The translations under genes and the position numbers were made by a program. A DNA stretch of 64,000 bases from Mycolicibacterium flavescens (GTDB taxonomy: Bacteria > Actinomycetota > Actinomycetes > Mycobacteriales > Mycobacteriaceae): assembly GCA_900637135.1 (NCBI GenBank), contig LR134353.1, forward strand, positions 5,084,001 to 5,148,000, in the 5' to 3' direction. How positions within the stretch are numbered: position 1 is the first letter of the stretch; every line of letters begins with the position of its first letter. Positions 34,888-43,493 of this stretch are shown piece after piece. The notes under the pieces were generated by a model, which saw only the letters and a program-made list of their open reading frames with translations, had not been told where the DNA came from and made no database searches.

Positions 34888-37794
34888 ATGTTGCGCTTGA
34901 GTAGCAAACTGCGCAGATATCGCTGGGCGGTTTTCGCCGTATGGGTGCTCTTGCTCGTCCCGTCGATCTGGCTGGCGCTCAACCAGTCGAGCCACCTCAC
35001 CGGTGGCGGCTTCGAGGTCGAAGGATCCCAGTCGCTGCGCGTGCAGCGCGAACTCGAAGAGCACTTCCCCGACCAGGGCGCCTCACCGCTGGCGCTGGTC
35101 GCCGCACCGCGCGCAGATGCCTCGTACGAGGACATGAACGCCGCCGTCGCACACCTGGAACGCCTGGCCGCCGAGGTGCCCAGCGTGAAGATCGCTCCGA
35201 ACCCGCAACAGCCCCCGCCGCAGCCCGATCGGCCCTACGTCATCACGCTGCAGCTGGACTTCGACAACACCGGCGCGGTCGACGTCGCCAAACAATTGCG
35301 TCAGAAGGTCGGGATCGACGGCGAGGACCCCGGCGAGATCGAGAACGGCAGGGTCAAGCTGTACGTCATCGGCCAGGGCGCTCTGGGCGCGGCCGCGACA
35401 CAGGCCACCAAACACGACATCGCCCAGGCGGAGCGGTGGAACCTGCCGATCGTCCTGATCGTCCTGCTCGCGGTGTTCGGGTCGCTGGCCGCCGCGGCCG
35501 TGCCGCTGGTGCTCGGCGTCTGCACCGTCGCGGTGACGATGGGGCTCGTCTACCTGCTGTCGATGTTCACCACGATGTCGGTGTTCGTGACGTCGACGGT
35601 GTCGATGTTCGGCATCGCGCTGGCGATCGACTACTCGCTGTTCATCCTCATGCGTTACCGGGAGGAGCTGCGCGCCGGGCGCGAGCCGGATCAGGCAGTC
35701 GACGCCGCGATGGCCACATCGGGGCTTGCGGTGACGCTCTCCGGGCTGACGGTCATCGCGTCGGTCACCGGCATCTACCTCATCCAGACGCCCGTGCTGG
35801 TCTCGATGGCCACCGGCGCCATCCTCGCGGTCGCGGTGGCCGTGCTCACCTCCACGACGCTGACGCCGGCAGTGCTCGCGACATTCGGCCGGTCTGCTGC
35901 GCGACGCTCGTCGTACCTGCATTGGTCGAGACGCCCCGAAGCCACCCAGTCACGGTTCTGGACGCGGTGGACCGGTTGGGTGATGCGCAGGCCGTGGCTG
36001 TCGGCGATGGCCGCCGCCGCGCTGCTGATCGCGCTGGCCGCGCCCGCGTTCTCGATGATGCTCGGCAACAGCATGCAGCGTCAGTTCGAGCCGACCCACG
36101 AGATCCGCGGCGGCGTCAACGCCGCGGCCGAGGCGCTCGGCCCCGGAGCCCTGGGCCCGGTCCGGGTGCTGGTGGCCTTCCCCGACGGCAACGCCGCTTC
36201 GGCACCCGCCAAGGAACCGCTGCTCGACGCGATTCGCCAGCGCATGGCGCAGGGCCCGAACGTGGTGTCGGTGAGCCCGCCGTCGTTCGGCGAGGACTAC
36301 CGGCACGCGCTGCTGTCGGCGGTGCTGTCGGTCGACCCCGAGGACATGGGCGCGCGCGAGACGATCGACTGGATGCGCGCGGAGTTGCCGTCGACGCCCG
36401 GCACCGAGAATGTGCGGATCGACGTCGGCGGTCCGACCGCGCTGATCAAGGATTTCGACGACCGGGTCTCCGTCACTCAGCCCCTCGTGTTCCTCTTCGT
36501 GGCGTTGATCGCATTCCTGATGCTGCTCATCGCGATCCGCTCGGTGGTCCTGGCGCTCAAGGGCGTCCTGATGACCGTGCTGTCGGTGGCCGCCGCCTAC
36601 GGCAGCCTGGTGGCGGTGTTCCAGTGGGGCTGGCTCGAAGACCTGGGTTTCGACCGGATTTCGTCGCTGGACAGCACGATCCCGCCGCTGGTCCTGGCGA
36701 TGACGTTCGGCCTGTCCATGGATTACGAGATCTTCCTGCTCACCCGCATCCGTGAGCGCTTCCTGCTGACCCGCAACACGCGCGACGCGGTGGCCTACGG
36801 CGTGAGCACCAGCGCTCGGACCATCACCAGCGCCGCGCTCATCATGATCGCGGTGTTCATCGGGTTCGCGTTCGCGGGCATGCCGCTGGTCGCTCAGCTG
36901 GGGGTGGCCTGCGCGGTGGCGATCGCGGTGGACGCGACGGTCGTTCGGCTGGTCCTGGTACCGGCTCTGATGGCCATGTTCGACGAGTGGAACTGGTGGC
37001 TGCCGCACTGGCTGGCCCGCATCCTGCCGTCGGTGGATTTCGAGAAGCCCCTGCCCAAGGTTGACACCCCCGATCTGATCATCATCCCCGACGACCTCTC
37101 GTCGCTGGGACCGAAGGGCTCCGAGCTACGCACCGTCGTCAAGTCGGCGGCGAAGTTGAAAACCCTTGTACCGCAAGCTGTCACGGTCGCCGATCCGCTG
37201 GCGTTCAGCGGCTGCAGCCCGGACGCGCCGACCACGAAGATGCGCAGCATCGGTCGGCTCAACGCCGGGCACCGCAGCGGCGGCGGAGGTACCGCGTTGG
37301 CCACCGCCCCGCCCCCGGTGCATCCGGTGACGATGTGGCGGGGCCGGTTGGCGGTGGCCCTGGACGCGCTGGAGACCGCATCGGAGTGCGAGCACGCCAC
37401 GATGGAGCGGCGCAGCCCGATGGAAACCACCAACGTCCAACTGCCGACCGGCGACCGGCTGCAGATCCCGACGGGCGCGGAGACGCTGCGGCTGAAGGGT
37501 TACCTCATCATGTGCCGCAACACCACACGCGACTACGCGGAATTCGCCGATCTGGTCGAGTGCATGGACGCGCGCACGGCGGCGGAAGTGTTGAGCACAA
37601 TGGACCGGTACTACTCTGGTTCACAGTCAAGAAAGCAGTGGGTGGCGACTCAGCTGGTGCGCCGACTGGCCGACCCTGCGCCTTCGGACGAGCACGACAC
37701 CCGGATGTCCGGTCCGGAGGCGGAGGCCGAGTGGGCAAAAGTTCGAGAGCGCTGCCTTTCGGTGGCGGTCGCGATGCTGGAGGAGGCGAGGTGA
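34888..37794 (+). CDS. mmpL11: RND-family lipid exporter MmpL11
   Basis: A 968-aa MmpL transporter, close to the 966 aa of M. tuberculosis MmpL11, which exports mycolic-acid-containing lipids and has been linked to haem uptake. Asp-Tyr proton-relay pairs are D248-Y249 (LAIDYSLF) and D612-Y613 (SMDYEIFL). The two porter domains lie between TM1-TM2 and TM7-TM8, and a soluble C-terminal region of about 250 residues follows. ATG at 34888 is chosen over an upstream frame to 34789 because it begins with the expected short cytoplasmic helix. Its stop overlaps the next gene as GTGA. Confidence 0.95.
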   Translation: MLRLSSKLRRYRWAVFAVWVLLLVPSIWLALNQSSHLTGGGFEVEGSQSLRVQRELEEHFPDQGASPLALVAAPRADASYEDMNAAVAHLERLAAEVPSVKIAPNPQQPPPQPDRPYVITLQLDFDNTGAVDVAKQLRQKVGIDGEDPGEIENGRVKLYVIGQGALGAAATQATKHDIAQAERWNLPIVLIVLLAVFGSLAAAAVPLVLGVCTVAVTMGLVYLLSMFTTMSVFVTSTVSMFGIALAIDYSLFILMRYREELRAGREPDQAVDAAMATSGLAVTLSGLTVIASVTGIYLIQTPVLVSMATGAILAVAVAVLTSTTLTPAVLATFGRSAARRSSYLHWSRRPEATQSRFWTRWTGWVMRRPWLSAMAAAALLIALAAPAFSMMLGNSMQRQFEPTHEIRGGVNAAAEALGPGALGPVRVLVAFPDGNAASAPAKEPLLDAIRQRMAQGPNVVSVSPPSFGEDYRHALLSAVLSVDPEDMGARETIDWMRAELPSTPGTENVRIDVGGPTALIKDFDDRVSVTQPLVFLFVALIAFLMLLIAIRSVVLALKGVLMTVLSVAAAYGSLVAVFQWGWLEDLGFDRISSLDSTIPPLVLAMTFGLSMDYEIFLLTRIRERFLLTRNTRDAVAYGVSTSARTITSAALIMIAVFIGFAFAGMPLVAQLGVACAVAIAVDATVVRLVLVPALMAMFDEWNWWLPHWLARILPSVDFEKPLPKVDTPDLIIIPDDLSSLGPKGSELRTVVKSAAKLKTLVPQAVTVADPLAFSGCSPDAPTTKMRSIGRLNAGHRSGGGGTALATAPPPVHPVTMWRGRLAVALDALETASECEHATMERRSPMETTNVQLPTGDRLQIPTGAETLRLKGYLIMCRNTTRDYAEFADLVECMDARTAAEVLSTMDRYYSGSQSRKQWVATQLVRRLADPAPSDEHDTRMSGPEAEAEWAKVRERCLSVAVAMLEEAR

Positions 37795-38312
37795 CGGTGA
37801 CTCCCGACATCCGGGATACCCGCCGCCGAGAGGCTGTCTCCGCGGAGCAGAGCACGAGGCCGCCCGCGACGCAGTCCGTCGACGAGCGCCCGGTCGAATT
37901 CTGGCCGACCGCGGCCATCCGCGCGGCCCTGGAGACCGATGACCTCGCCGTCTGGCAACGCATCGTCGCGGCGATCAAGCGGGACCCGTTCGGCCGTACC
38001 GCGCGTCAGGTCGAGGAAGTCCTCGAGACCGCGCGGCCATACGGCGTGTCCAAGGCGTTGGCCGAGGTGCTCACCCGCACGCGCGAACATCTGGAGGCCA
38101 ACGAGCGCGCGGAGGTGGCCCGTCACATCCAGGCACTGTTGGAGCACTCCGGGCTGGGACATCAGGAGTTCGCATCGCGGATCGGCGTGCCCCCCGATGA
38201 GTTCGCGTCCTTCGTCAGCGGCCAGACGAGCCCGTCGGCGGCGTTGATGGTGCGGATGAAGCGGCTGTCCGAGCGGTTCGCCCGGATGCGTTCGAGCCGA
38301 CCCAACGGTTGA
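37791..38312 (+). CDS. small XRE-like HTH protein, Rv0201c-like
   Basis: A 173-aa protein coupled to mmpL11 by a GTGA overlap. The C-terminal third (about residues 105-165) resembles an XRE/Cro helix-turn-helix: VARHIQALLEHSGLGHQEFA then SRIGVPPDEFASFVSGQTSPS. The N-terminal part is helical and charged. It matches Rv0201c (about 166 aa) in size and position. It could regulate mmpL11 or the haem genes, but no target is shown by the sequence. Confidence 0.75.
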   Translation: MTVTPDIRDTRRREAVSAEQSTRPPATQSVDERPVEFWPTAAIRAALETDDLAVWQRIVAAIKRDPFGRTARQVEEVLETARPYGVSKALAEVLTRTREHLEANERAEVARHIQALLEHSGLGHQEFASRIGVPPDEFASFVSGQTSPSAALMVRMKRLSERFARMRSSRPNG

Positions 38313-38337
38313 CGGACCCGTTGGGTATACGCCGGGA

Positions 38338-38733
38338 ATGGACCTCGAACAGATTCTGCGGGAGACCCGCACGGTGGCGATCGTCGGCGCGTCGCCGAAC
38401 CCCGACCGAGCCAGCCACGAGATCTGGACCTACCTCAAGGCGACCACCGACTACGACCTGTTTCTGGTCAATCCGACCGTCAGCGACATCGAGGGCACCC
38501 CGGTCTACCCGTCGCTGGCCGATCTGCCGGTCGTGCCCGACCTCGTCGACGTGTTCCGCAGGCGTGAACACCTGCCAGAGGTGCTGCAGGACACCATCGC
38601 CGTCGGGGCCAAGGTGCTGTGGCTGCAACTCGGCCTGTGGGACGAGCAGGTGGCCCGTGACGGCGAGGCGGCCGGATTACAGGTCGTGATGGACCGCTGC
38701 ATCAAGGTCGACCACGCCCGGCTGCTCCGCTAG
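38338..38733 (+). CDS. CoA-binding-domain protein (YccU-like)
   Basis: A 131-aa Rossmann-fold protein of the CoA_binding_2 family. The nucleotide-binding start TVAIVGASPNPDRASH lies at residues 12-27. Later blocks FLVNPTVSDIEG, VDVFRRREHLPEVL and LWLQLGLWDE are typical. The final CIKVDHARLL contains the usual conserved cysteine. The function is not established; family members bind CoA or a related nucleotide. It is five bases from the end of the convergent omamB gene. Confidence 0.88.
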   Translation: MDLEQILRETRTVAIVGASPNPDRASHEIWTYLKATTDYDLFLVNPTVSDIEGTPVYPSLADLPVVPDLVDVFRRREHLPEVLQDTIAVGAKVLWLQLGLWDEQVARDGEAAGLQVVMDRCIKVDHARLLR

Positions 38734-38738
38734 CCCCT

Positions 38739-39428
38739 TCACCGCGCGTGGATCGGCGACACGTTGTCGACCAACCACCGGCCGTCGGTCTTGGACAACG
38801 TGACCCGCAGCGCCAGCACCGCGGTGTCCGCCGGTTTCCCCGGCGAACTCTGCGTGGCGTGCAATACCACCGCGACGCTGGCGGCGTTCGGGCCGATCGC
38901 CTCGACGCCCGCCGAGACGGTACTGGCCTGGGCCGACACATTGCGGTTCGCCAAATCCTTTGCCACCGTGGCGAACTCATTCTTGAATGCATCAGCGCGT
39001 TCCGGAGACATCATGGCCGCCGCCCGGTCGATCGACGCCGTCGGACTCTGCGGGGTGAACGTCGCCGACGCTTCGGCCACACTGCTGGCGATGCCGACGA
39101 CCTCGGTGCTGTCGTTGCGCAGCGCGCGATCGGGCACCGTCCACTTCAGATAGCCGACGAGCACCGCGGCCACCACCGCCGCCGTCGCGACAGCGACCAC
39201 TGCCAGCCGCAGGCCAGGACCGTCGTCGTCGGTGCCGACCGTCACCGCGTCGCGGCGCGCCAGCACCACGTTGACCACCATGCCTTGGACGATCAACAAG
39301 CACAGCACCGAGCAGACCGAAACCCACCACAGCGGCCACGCCAGCGCGATGCCGATGTACACCAGCGCCGCGATCGCGGCCAGCGGAGGCGCCACGTCGA
39401 TCGCGGCGACCCGCAAGACGTTCCTCAT
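38739..39428 (-). CDS. omamB: orphaned Mce-associated membrane protein OmamB
   Basis: A 229-aa protein with two N-terminal helices (residues 8-32 and 36-56), a further helix near 75-94 and a periplasmic Mce-associated domain (residues 100-229, DSTEVVGIASSVAEASATFTP and following). Length equals the recalled length of Rv0200 (OmamB). OmamA/OmamB stabilise Mce transporters for fatty acid and cholesterol import in M. tuberculosis. Its ATG overlaps the omamA stop (ATGA), so it is translated with omamA. Confidence 0.8.
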   Translation of the reverse strand: MRNVLRVAAIDVAPPLAAIAALVYIGIALAWPLWWVSVCSVLCLLIVQGMVVNVVLARRDAVTVGTDDDGPGLRLAVVAVATAAVVAAVLVGYLKWTVPDRALRNDSTEVVGIASSVAEASATFTPQSPTASIDRAAAMMSPERADAFKNEFATVAKDLANRNVSAQASTVSAGVEAIGPNAASVAVVLHATQSSPGKPADTAVLALRVTLSKTDGRWLVDNVSPIHAR

Positions 39429-40015
39429 CGGATCGGCTCCAAGCGCGAGATCATCAGCGTGCCGTCCACATCCGAGACGTCGAGCCGCAGATTCCAGCGC
39501 ACCGTCCTGGGCTCTTCCCCGCCCACGTTCTCGCTGACCGATGTCGCCACCACCATGACGGTGTCGGTACGCGACGCGAACTCCGAGATCTCGGGTTGGG
39601 GTCGGCGCGGCGGCGCGCCGTCCGGGCCGGGCGGCGGGTGATAGATCGACTCGACGGCAACCGAGTCGATCTGCCCGCTGGTGCGCGACTGCAGGGTCTG
39701 CACGAGCCTGCGGTACGGCTCGACGGCCGCGTCGAAGTCCGCGTTCAGTTGGCCGACGGTGCCTTCGTGCAGCCGGACCATGTCGGCCTGCACGGTGTCC
39801 TTGTTCATGTTGATCAGCACGTTGGTCCAGTCGACCGCGGTCTGCATGGCGCGGGCGCGGTAACGCAACTCGTCGGTGTGGTCGTGGTGCTGGGTCCAGA
39901 TCAGGGCGGCCAGCGCGACCGCCACCACCGCGACCAGTCCCAGTACCGCCGATGCGATGCCGTACTTGGTGAAGACGGAACCGTCCTCGACTGCGGTGGG
40001 CTCGTCCTCGGGCAT
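39425..40015 (-). CDS. omamA: orphaned Mce-associated membrane protein OmamA
   Basis: A 196-aa single-pass protein. The helix is at residues 19-41 (IASAVLGLVAVVAVALAALI) followed by a periplasmic Mce-associated domain (TDELRYRARAMQTAVDW ... VDGTLMISRLEPI). This corresponds to Rv0199, OmamA, which supports Mce1/Mce4 lipid import. A Pro-rich loop (PPPGPDGAPPRRPQP, about residues 127-141) is distinctive. First gene of the omamA-omamB operon; the promoter lies in 40016-40137, shared with the divergent glycosyltransferase. Confidence 0.8.
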   Translation of the reverse strand: MPEDEPTAVEDGSVFTKYGIASAVLGLVAVVAVALAALIWTQHHDHTDELRYRARAMQTAVDWTNVLINMNKDTVQADMVRLHEGTVGQLNADFDAAVEPYRRLVQTLQSRTSGQIDSVAVESIYHPPPGPDGAPPRRPQPEISEFASRTDTVMVVATSVSENVGGEEPRTVRWNLRLDVSDVDGTLMISRLEPIR

Positions 40016-40137
40016 GCGCGTGAGGGTACCGGTCTGTGGGCCGGACGCCGGTGAGCGGTCAAGGTCACACCCACCGGGTGCTGGAGATTCGAGAAGACGG
40101 GTATGCAGGCTTGCGACCGGTGAAGTGAAAGGGATGC

Positions 40138-41451
40138 GTGGCCCACTATCTGATTGCCGCCAGCCCGATCCCCGGGCATGTCATGCCACTGCTGCACGTC
40201 GGCGCCGACCTGCGAGAGCGCGGTCACCGCGTGACCGTGCTGACGGGCGCCGAATACGAAGGTGCGGTCCTCGAGCGGGGGCTGGGGGCGCTGGAGCTGC
40301 CCGATGCGGCTCGGCCGAAGCGAGATGACAGCGGCTTGTGTGGTCTACCCGGGTTGCTCGACCGCTGGTATCGAGGGCGCGCCGAGATGCGCTCGGTGTT
40401 CATCGAGCCACTGGCTGCGCAGTATTGGTCGTTGCGTAAGACGCTTCAGCGCGACGACTTCGACGCGGTGCTGTGCGATGTCGCCTTCACCGGCGCCCTG
40501 CCGCTGTTGACCGGCCACCGGCCGCGGCCGTGGATTCTCGTGTGCGGGGTCGGCCCGTTGACCCTGTCGAGCGCAGACGCTCCACCGTTCGGGACCGCGT
40601 GGGCGCCGCGTTCGAACACCAACTACGAACCGATGACCTGGGTGACGCACCGGGTGCTGTTCGGCGACGTCCGTGCCGACTTGAACGCCGCGCTCGCCGC
40701 CGTCGGCGCTCCGCCGTCTCCGGTGTTCCTGACGGACTGGCCTGTGCTCGCCGACCGGCTTCTGCAGTTCACGGTGCCGTCGCTGGAGTATCCCCGCAGC
40801 GATCTGCCCGCGAACGTCTCCTACACCGGCCCGGTGATACCGAAACCCGCCGCTCAGAAGCGGGGACTGCCGTGGGATCCGGCCGGCGAATCGCGCACGG
40901 TCGTCCATGTCAGCCAGGGCACGTGGGACAACGACGACCTCGACGCGCTCGTCGTGCCCACGGTCGAGGCGCTCGCCGACCGCGAAGATCTGCTGGTGGT
41001 GGCGACGACCGGGCGCGAGGGGCGCAGGACGCTTCCCTGCCCCGTGCCCGCCAACGCGCGGATCACCGACTTCCTGCCCTATGCCGAACTCCTGCCGCAC
41101 GTCGACGTGATGATCACCAACGGGGGATACGGTGGCGTGCATCAGGCGCTCTCGCACGGCATCCCGCTGATCGTCGCGGGCGGTTCGGCCGACAAACCGG
41201 AGGTCGCCGCCCGCGTGGGCTACGCGCGGGCCGGCATCAACCTGGGCACCTCACGGCCCGGCCGCGCCGAGATCGTCGGCGCGCTCGAGGCGGTCCTCGG
41301 CACCGGCGCCTACCGCGCCGCGGCGCGCCGGTTGAGCCGCGAGATCCGCGGGGAGAACGCCTTCGACCGCATCGCCGAAGCGCTGGCGGGTCTGGCGGTG
41401 CCGCAGCGGCCAGGGGAGCCGGCCGCGCGTTCTGGCACCCTGGTGGGGTGA
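40138..41451 (+). CDS. GT1-family (MGT-like) glycosyltransferase
   Basis: A 437-aa GT-B fold glycosyltransferase of the UDP-sugar/macrolide type. The N-terminus YLIAASPIPGHVMPLLHVGADLRERGH is the acceptor domain start. The donor domain has VVHVSQGTWDNDD, DFLPYAELLPHVDVMITNGGYGGVHQALSHGIPLI and a sugar-binding GGSADKPEVAARV. GTG at 40138 is the start. It overlaps zmp1 by 4 bp (GTGA). I do not recall it at this position in M. tuberculosis, so it looks like an insertion. The acceptor may be a polyketide, sterol or lipid. Confidence 0.88.
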   Translation: MAHYLIAASPIPGHVMPLLHVGADLRERGHRVTVLTGAEYEGAVLERGLGALELPDAARPKRDDSGLCGLPGLLDRWYRGRAEMRSVFIEPLAAQYWSLRKTLQRDDFDAVLCDVAFTGALPLLTGHRPRPWILVCGVGPLTLSSADAPPFGTAWAPRSNTNYEPMTWVTHRVLFGDVRADLNAALAAVGAPPSPVFLTDWPVLADRLLQFTVPSLEYPRSDLPANVSYTGPVIPKPAAQKRGLPWDPAGESRTVVHVSQGTWDNDDLDALVVPTVEALADREDLLVVATTGREGRRTLPCPVPANARITDFLPYAELLPHVDVMITNGGYGGVHQALSHGIPLIVAGGSADKPEVAARVGYARAGINLGTSRPGRAEIVGALEAVLGTGAYRAAARRLSREIRGENAFDRIAEALAGLAVPQRPGEPAARSGTLVG

Positions 41452-43439
41452 CGGTAGAAGCAATCAGATCCGGCATCGACCTCAGCTACGTCGACGCCGA
41501 CGCCCGCCCCCAAGACGATCTGTTCGGCCACGTGAACGGCCGCTGGCTGACCGAGTACGAGATGCCCGGCGACCGAGCCACCGACGGTGCATTCCGCTTG
41601 CTGTACGACCGCGCCGAGGAACACGTGCGTGATTTGATCACCGAGGCGGCGGCGTCGAACGCGGAGACGGGCACCGACCAGCAGCGCATCGGCGATCTGT
41701 ACGCCAGCTTCATGGACGAGCAGGCCGTCGCCGCGCGGGGTGTGCAACCGCTGCTCGAGGAATTGGCGGCGATCGACGCTGCCGACTCCCCCGAGGCGCT
41801 GGCGCGCGTGCTCGGCGCGTTGCAGCGCACCGGAATCGGCGGCGGAACCGGCGTCTACGTCGATACCGACTCCAAGGACTCGACCCGCTACCTGCTGCAC
41901 CTGACCCAGTCGGGCCTGGGCCTGCCCGACGAGTCGTACTACCGCGACGAACAGCACGCCGAAATCCTCGCCGCATATCCGCAGCACATCACGGCGATGT
42001 TCGAGTTGGTGTACGGCGCAGGCGATCACGCCGAAACCGCCGCACGGATCGTGGCGTTGGAGACCAAGCTGGCCGCCGCGCATTGGGACGTCGTCAAGCG
42101 GCGCGACGCCGACCTCACCTACAACCTGCGCGCCTTCGCCGACCTGCCGGCCGAAGCGCCGGGCTTTGACTGGTCAGGCTGGGTGTCCGGACTGGGCACC
42201 GACGTTTTCGGGGACCGCAGCTGGCCGGACGAAGTCGTTGTGCGACAGCCCGACTACCTCGCCGCGTTCGCCGCCGAGTGGTCCGGCGGGGACCTGGAAA
42301 ACTGGAAAAGCTGGCTGCGCTGGCGTGTCATCCATGCCCGCGCCTTCCTGCTGACCGACGACCTCGTCGCCGAGGACTTCGCGTTCTACGGCCGCAGGCT
42401 CTCGGGCACCGAGCAGATCCGCGACCGGTGGAAGCGCGCTGTGTCGGTGGTGGAAGGCCTGCTGGGCGACGCGGTCGGAAAGCTCTACGTCGAGCGGCAT
42501 TTCCCGCCGCACGCCAAGGAGCGGATGGACGAGCTCGTGGACAACGTCCGCGAGGCCTACCGCGTGAGCATCAACTCGCTGGATTGGATGACGCCGCAGA
42601 CGCGGGAGAAGGCGCTGGCCAAGCTCGACAAGTTCACGCCGAAGATCGGATATCCGAAGAAGTGGCGGGACTATTCGGGCCTGGTGATCGAGCGCGACGA
42701 CCTCTACGGCAATTACCGTCGCGGCTACGCGTTCGAGTATGAGCGGGAGCTACGCAAGCTCGGCGGGCCCGTCGACCGCGACGAGTGGTTCATGACGCCG
42801 CAGACCGTAAACGCCTACTACAACCCCGGCATGAACGAGATCGTCTTCCCCGCAGCGATTTTGCAGCCGCCCTTCTTCGACGCCGACGCCGACGACGCCG
42901 CCAACTACGGTGGCATCGGTGCGGTCATCGGCCACGAGATCGGGCACGGATTCGACGATCAGGGCGCCAAGTACGACGGTGACGGCAACCTGGTCGACTG
43001 GTGGACCGACGAGGACCGCACCGAGTTCGGCGCGCGCACAAAGAAGTTGATCGAGCAGTACGACGAGTACGTGCCCCGCCAGTTGAGCAACGGGCACCAC
43101 GTGAACGGCGCGTTCACCGTCGGCGAGAACATCGGCGACCTCGGCGGGCTGTCGATCGCGCTGCTGGCCTACCGGCTGTCGCTGAAGGGTGAGCCCGCGC
43201 CGGTCCTCGACGGGTTGACCGGGGAGCAGCGGGTGTTCTTCGGCTGGGCTCAGGTCTGGCGGACGAAATCTCGTGACGCCGAAGCGATCCGGCGTCTCGC
43301 GATCGACCCGCACTCACCGCCGGAGTTCCGCTGCAACGGCGTCATCCGCAATATGGATGCGTTCTACGAGGCGTTCGACGTCACCGAGGACGACGAACTC
43401 TACCTGGAACCCGAACAGCGCGTACACATCTGGAACTAG
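41448..43439 (+). CDS. zmp1: zinc metalloprotease Zmp1 (M13/neprilysin family)
   Basis: A 663-aa M13 peptidase, the same length as M. tuberculosis Zmp1, a virulence-related secreted protease without a classical signal peptide. The zinc motif HEIGH is at residues 496-500 (VIGHEIGHGFDD), the third ligand glutamate is in GENIGDLGG, and the substrate motif NAYYNP is upstream. The N-terminus DARPQDDLFGHVNGRWL is strongly conserved. GTG at 41448 overlaps the glycosyltransferase stop; the longer frame is an artefact. A strong terminator hairpin follows. Confidence 0.97.
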   Translation: MTVEAIRSGIDLSYVDADARPQDDLFGHVNGRWLTEYEMPGDRATDGAFRLLYDRAEEHVRDLITEAAASNAETGTDQQRIGDLYASFMDEQAVAARGVQPLLEELAAIDAADSPEALARVLGALQRTGIGGGTGVYVDTDSKDSTRYLLHLTQSGLGLPDESYYRDEQHAEILAAYPQHITAMFELVYGAGDHAETAARIVALETKLAAAHWDVVKRRDADLTYNLRAFADLPAEAPGFDWSGWVSGLGTDVFGDRSWPDEVVVRQPDYLAAFAAEWSGGDLENWKSWLRWRVIHARAFLLTDDLVAEDFAFYGRRLSGTEQIRDRWKRAVSVVEGLLGDAVGKLYVERHFPPHAKERMDELVDNVREAYRVSINSLDWMTPQTREKALAKLDKFTPKIGYPKKWRDYSGLVIERDDLYGNYRRGYAFEYERELRKLGGPVDRDEWFMTPQTVNAYYNPGMNEIVFPAAILQPPFFDADADDAANYGGIGAVIGHEIGHGFDDQGAKYDGDGNLVDWWTDEDRTEFGARTKKLIEQYDEYVPRQLSNGHHVNGAFTVGENIGDLGGLSIALLAYRLSLKGEPAPVLDGLTGEQRVFFGWAQVWRTKSRDAEAIRRLAIDPHSPPEFRCNGVIRNMDAFYEAFDVTEDDELYLEPEQRVHIWN

Positions 43440-43447
43440 GGGATTTC

Positions 43448-43484
43448 GGTGTAGTTGGTCGCGCTCACCGCGACCAACTACACC
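43448..43484. terminator. 16-bp perfect stem hairpin between zmp1 and the L,D-transpeptidase gene
   Basis: GGTGTAGTTGGTCGCG pairs with CGCGACCAACTACACC across a CTCAC loop. It sits 8 bp after the zmp1 stop and 9 bp before the end of the convergent gene, so it can terminate both. No U-tract is present on either side. Confidence 0.85.
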
Positions 43485-43493
43485 CAAACCGCC

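Noticed and set aside
40473..41447. A long upstream extension of zmp1 (988 aa)
   Set aside because: The extension overlaps the glycosyltransferase in another frame and is Arg-rich; the conserved Zmp1 N-terminus begins at GTG 41448.
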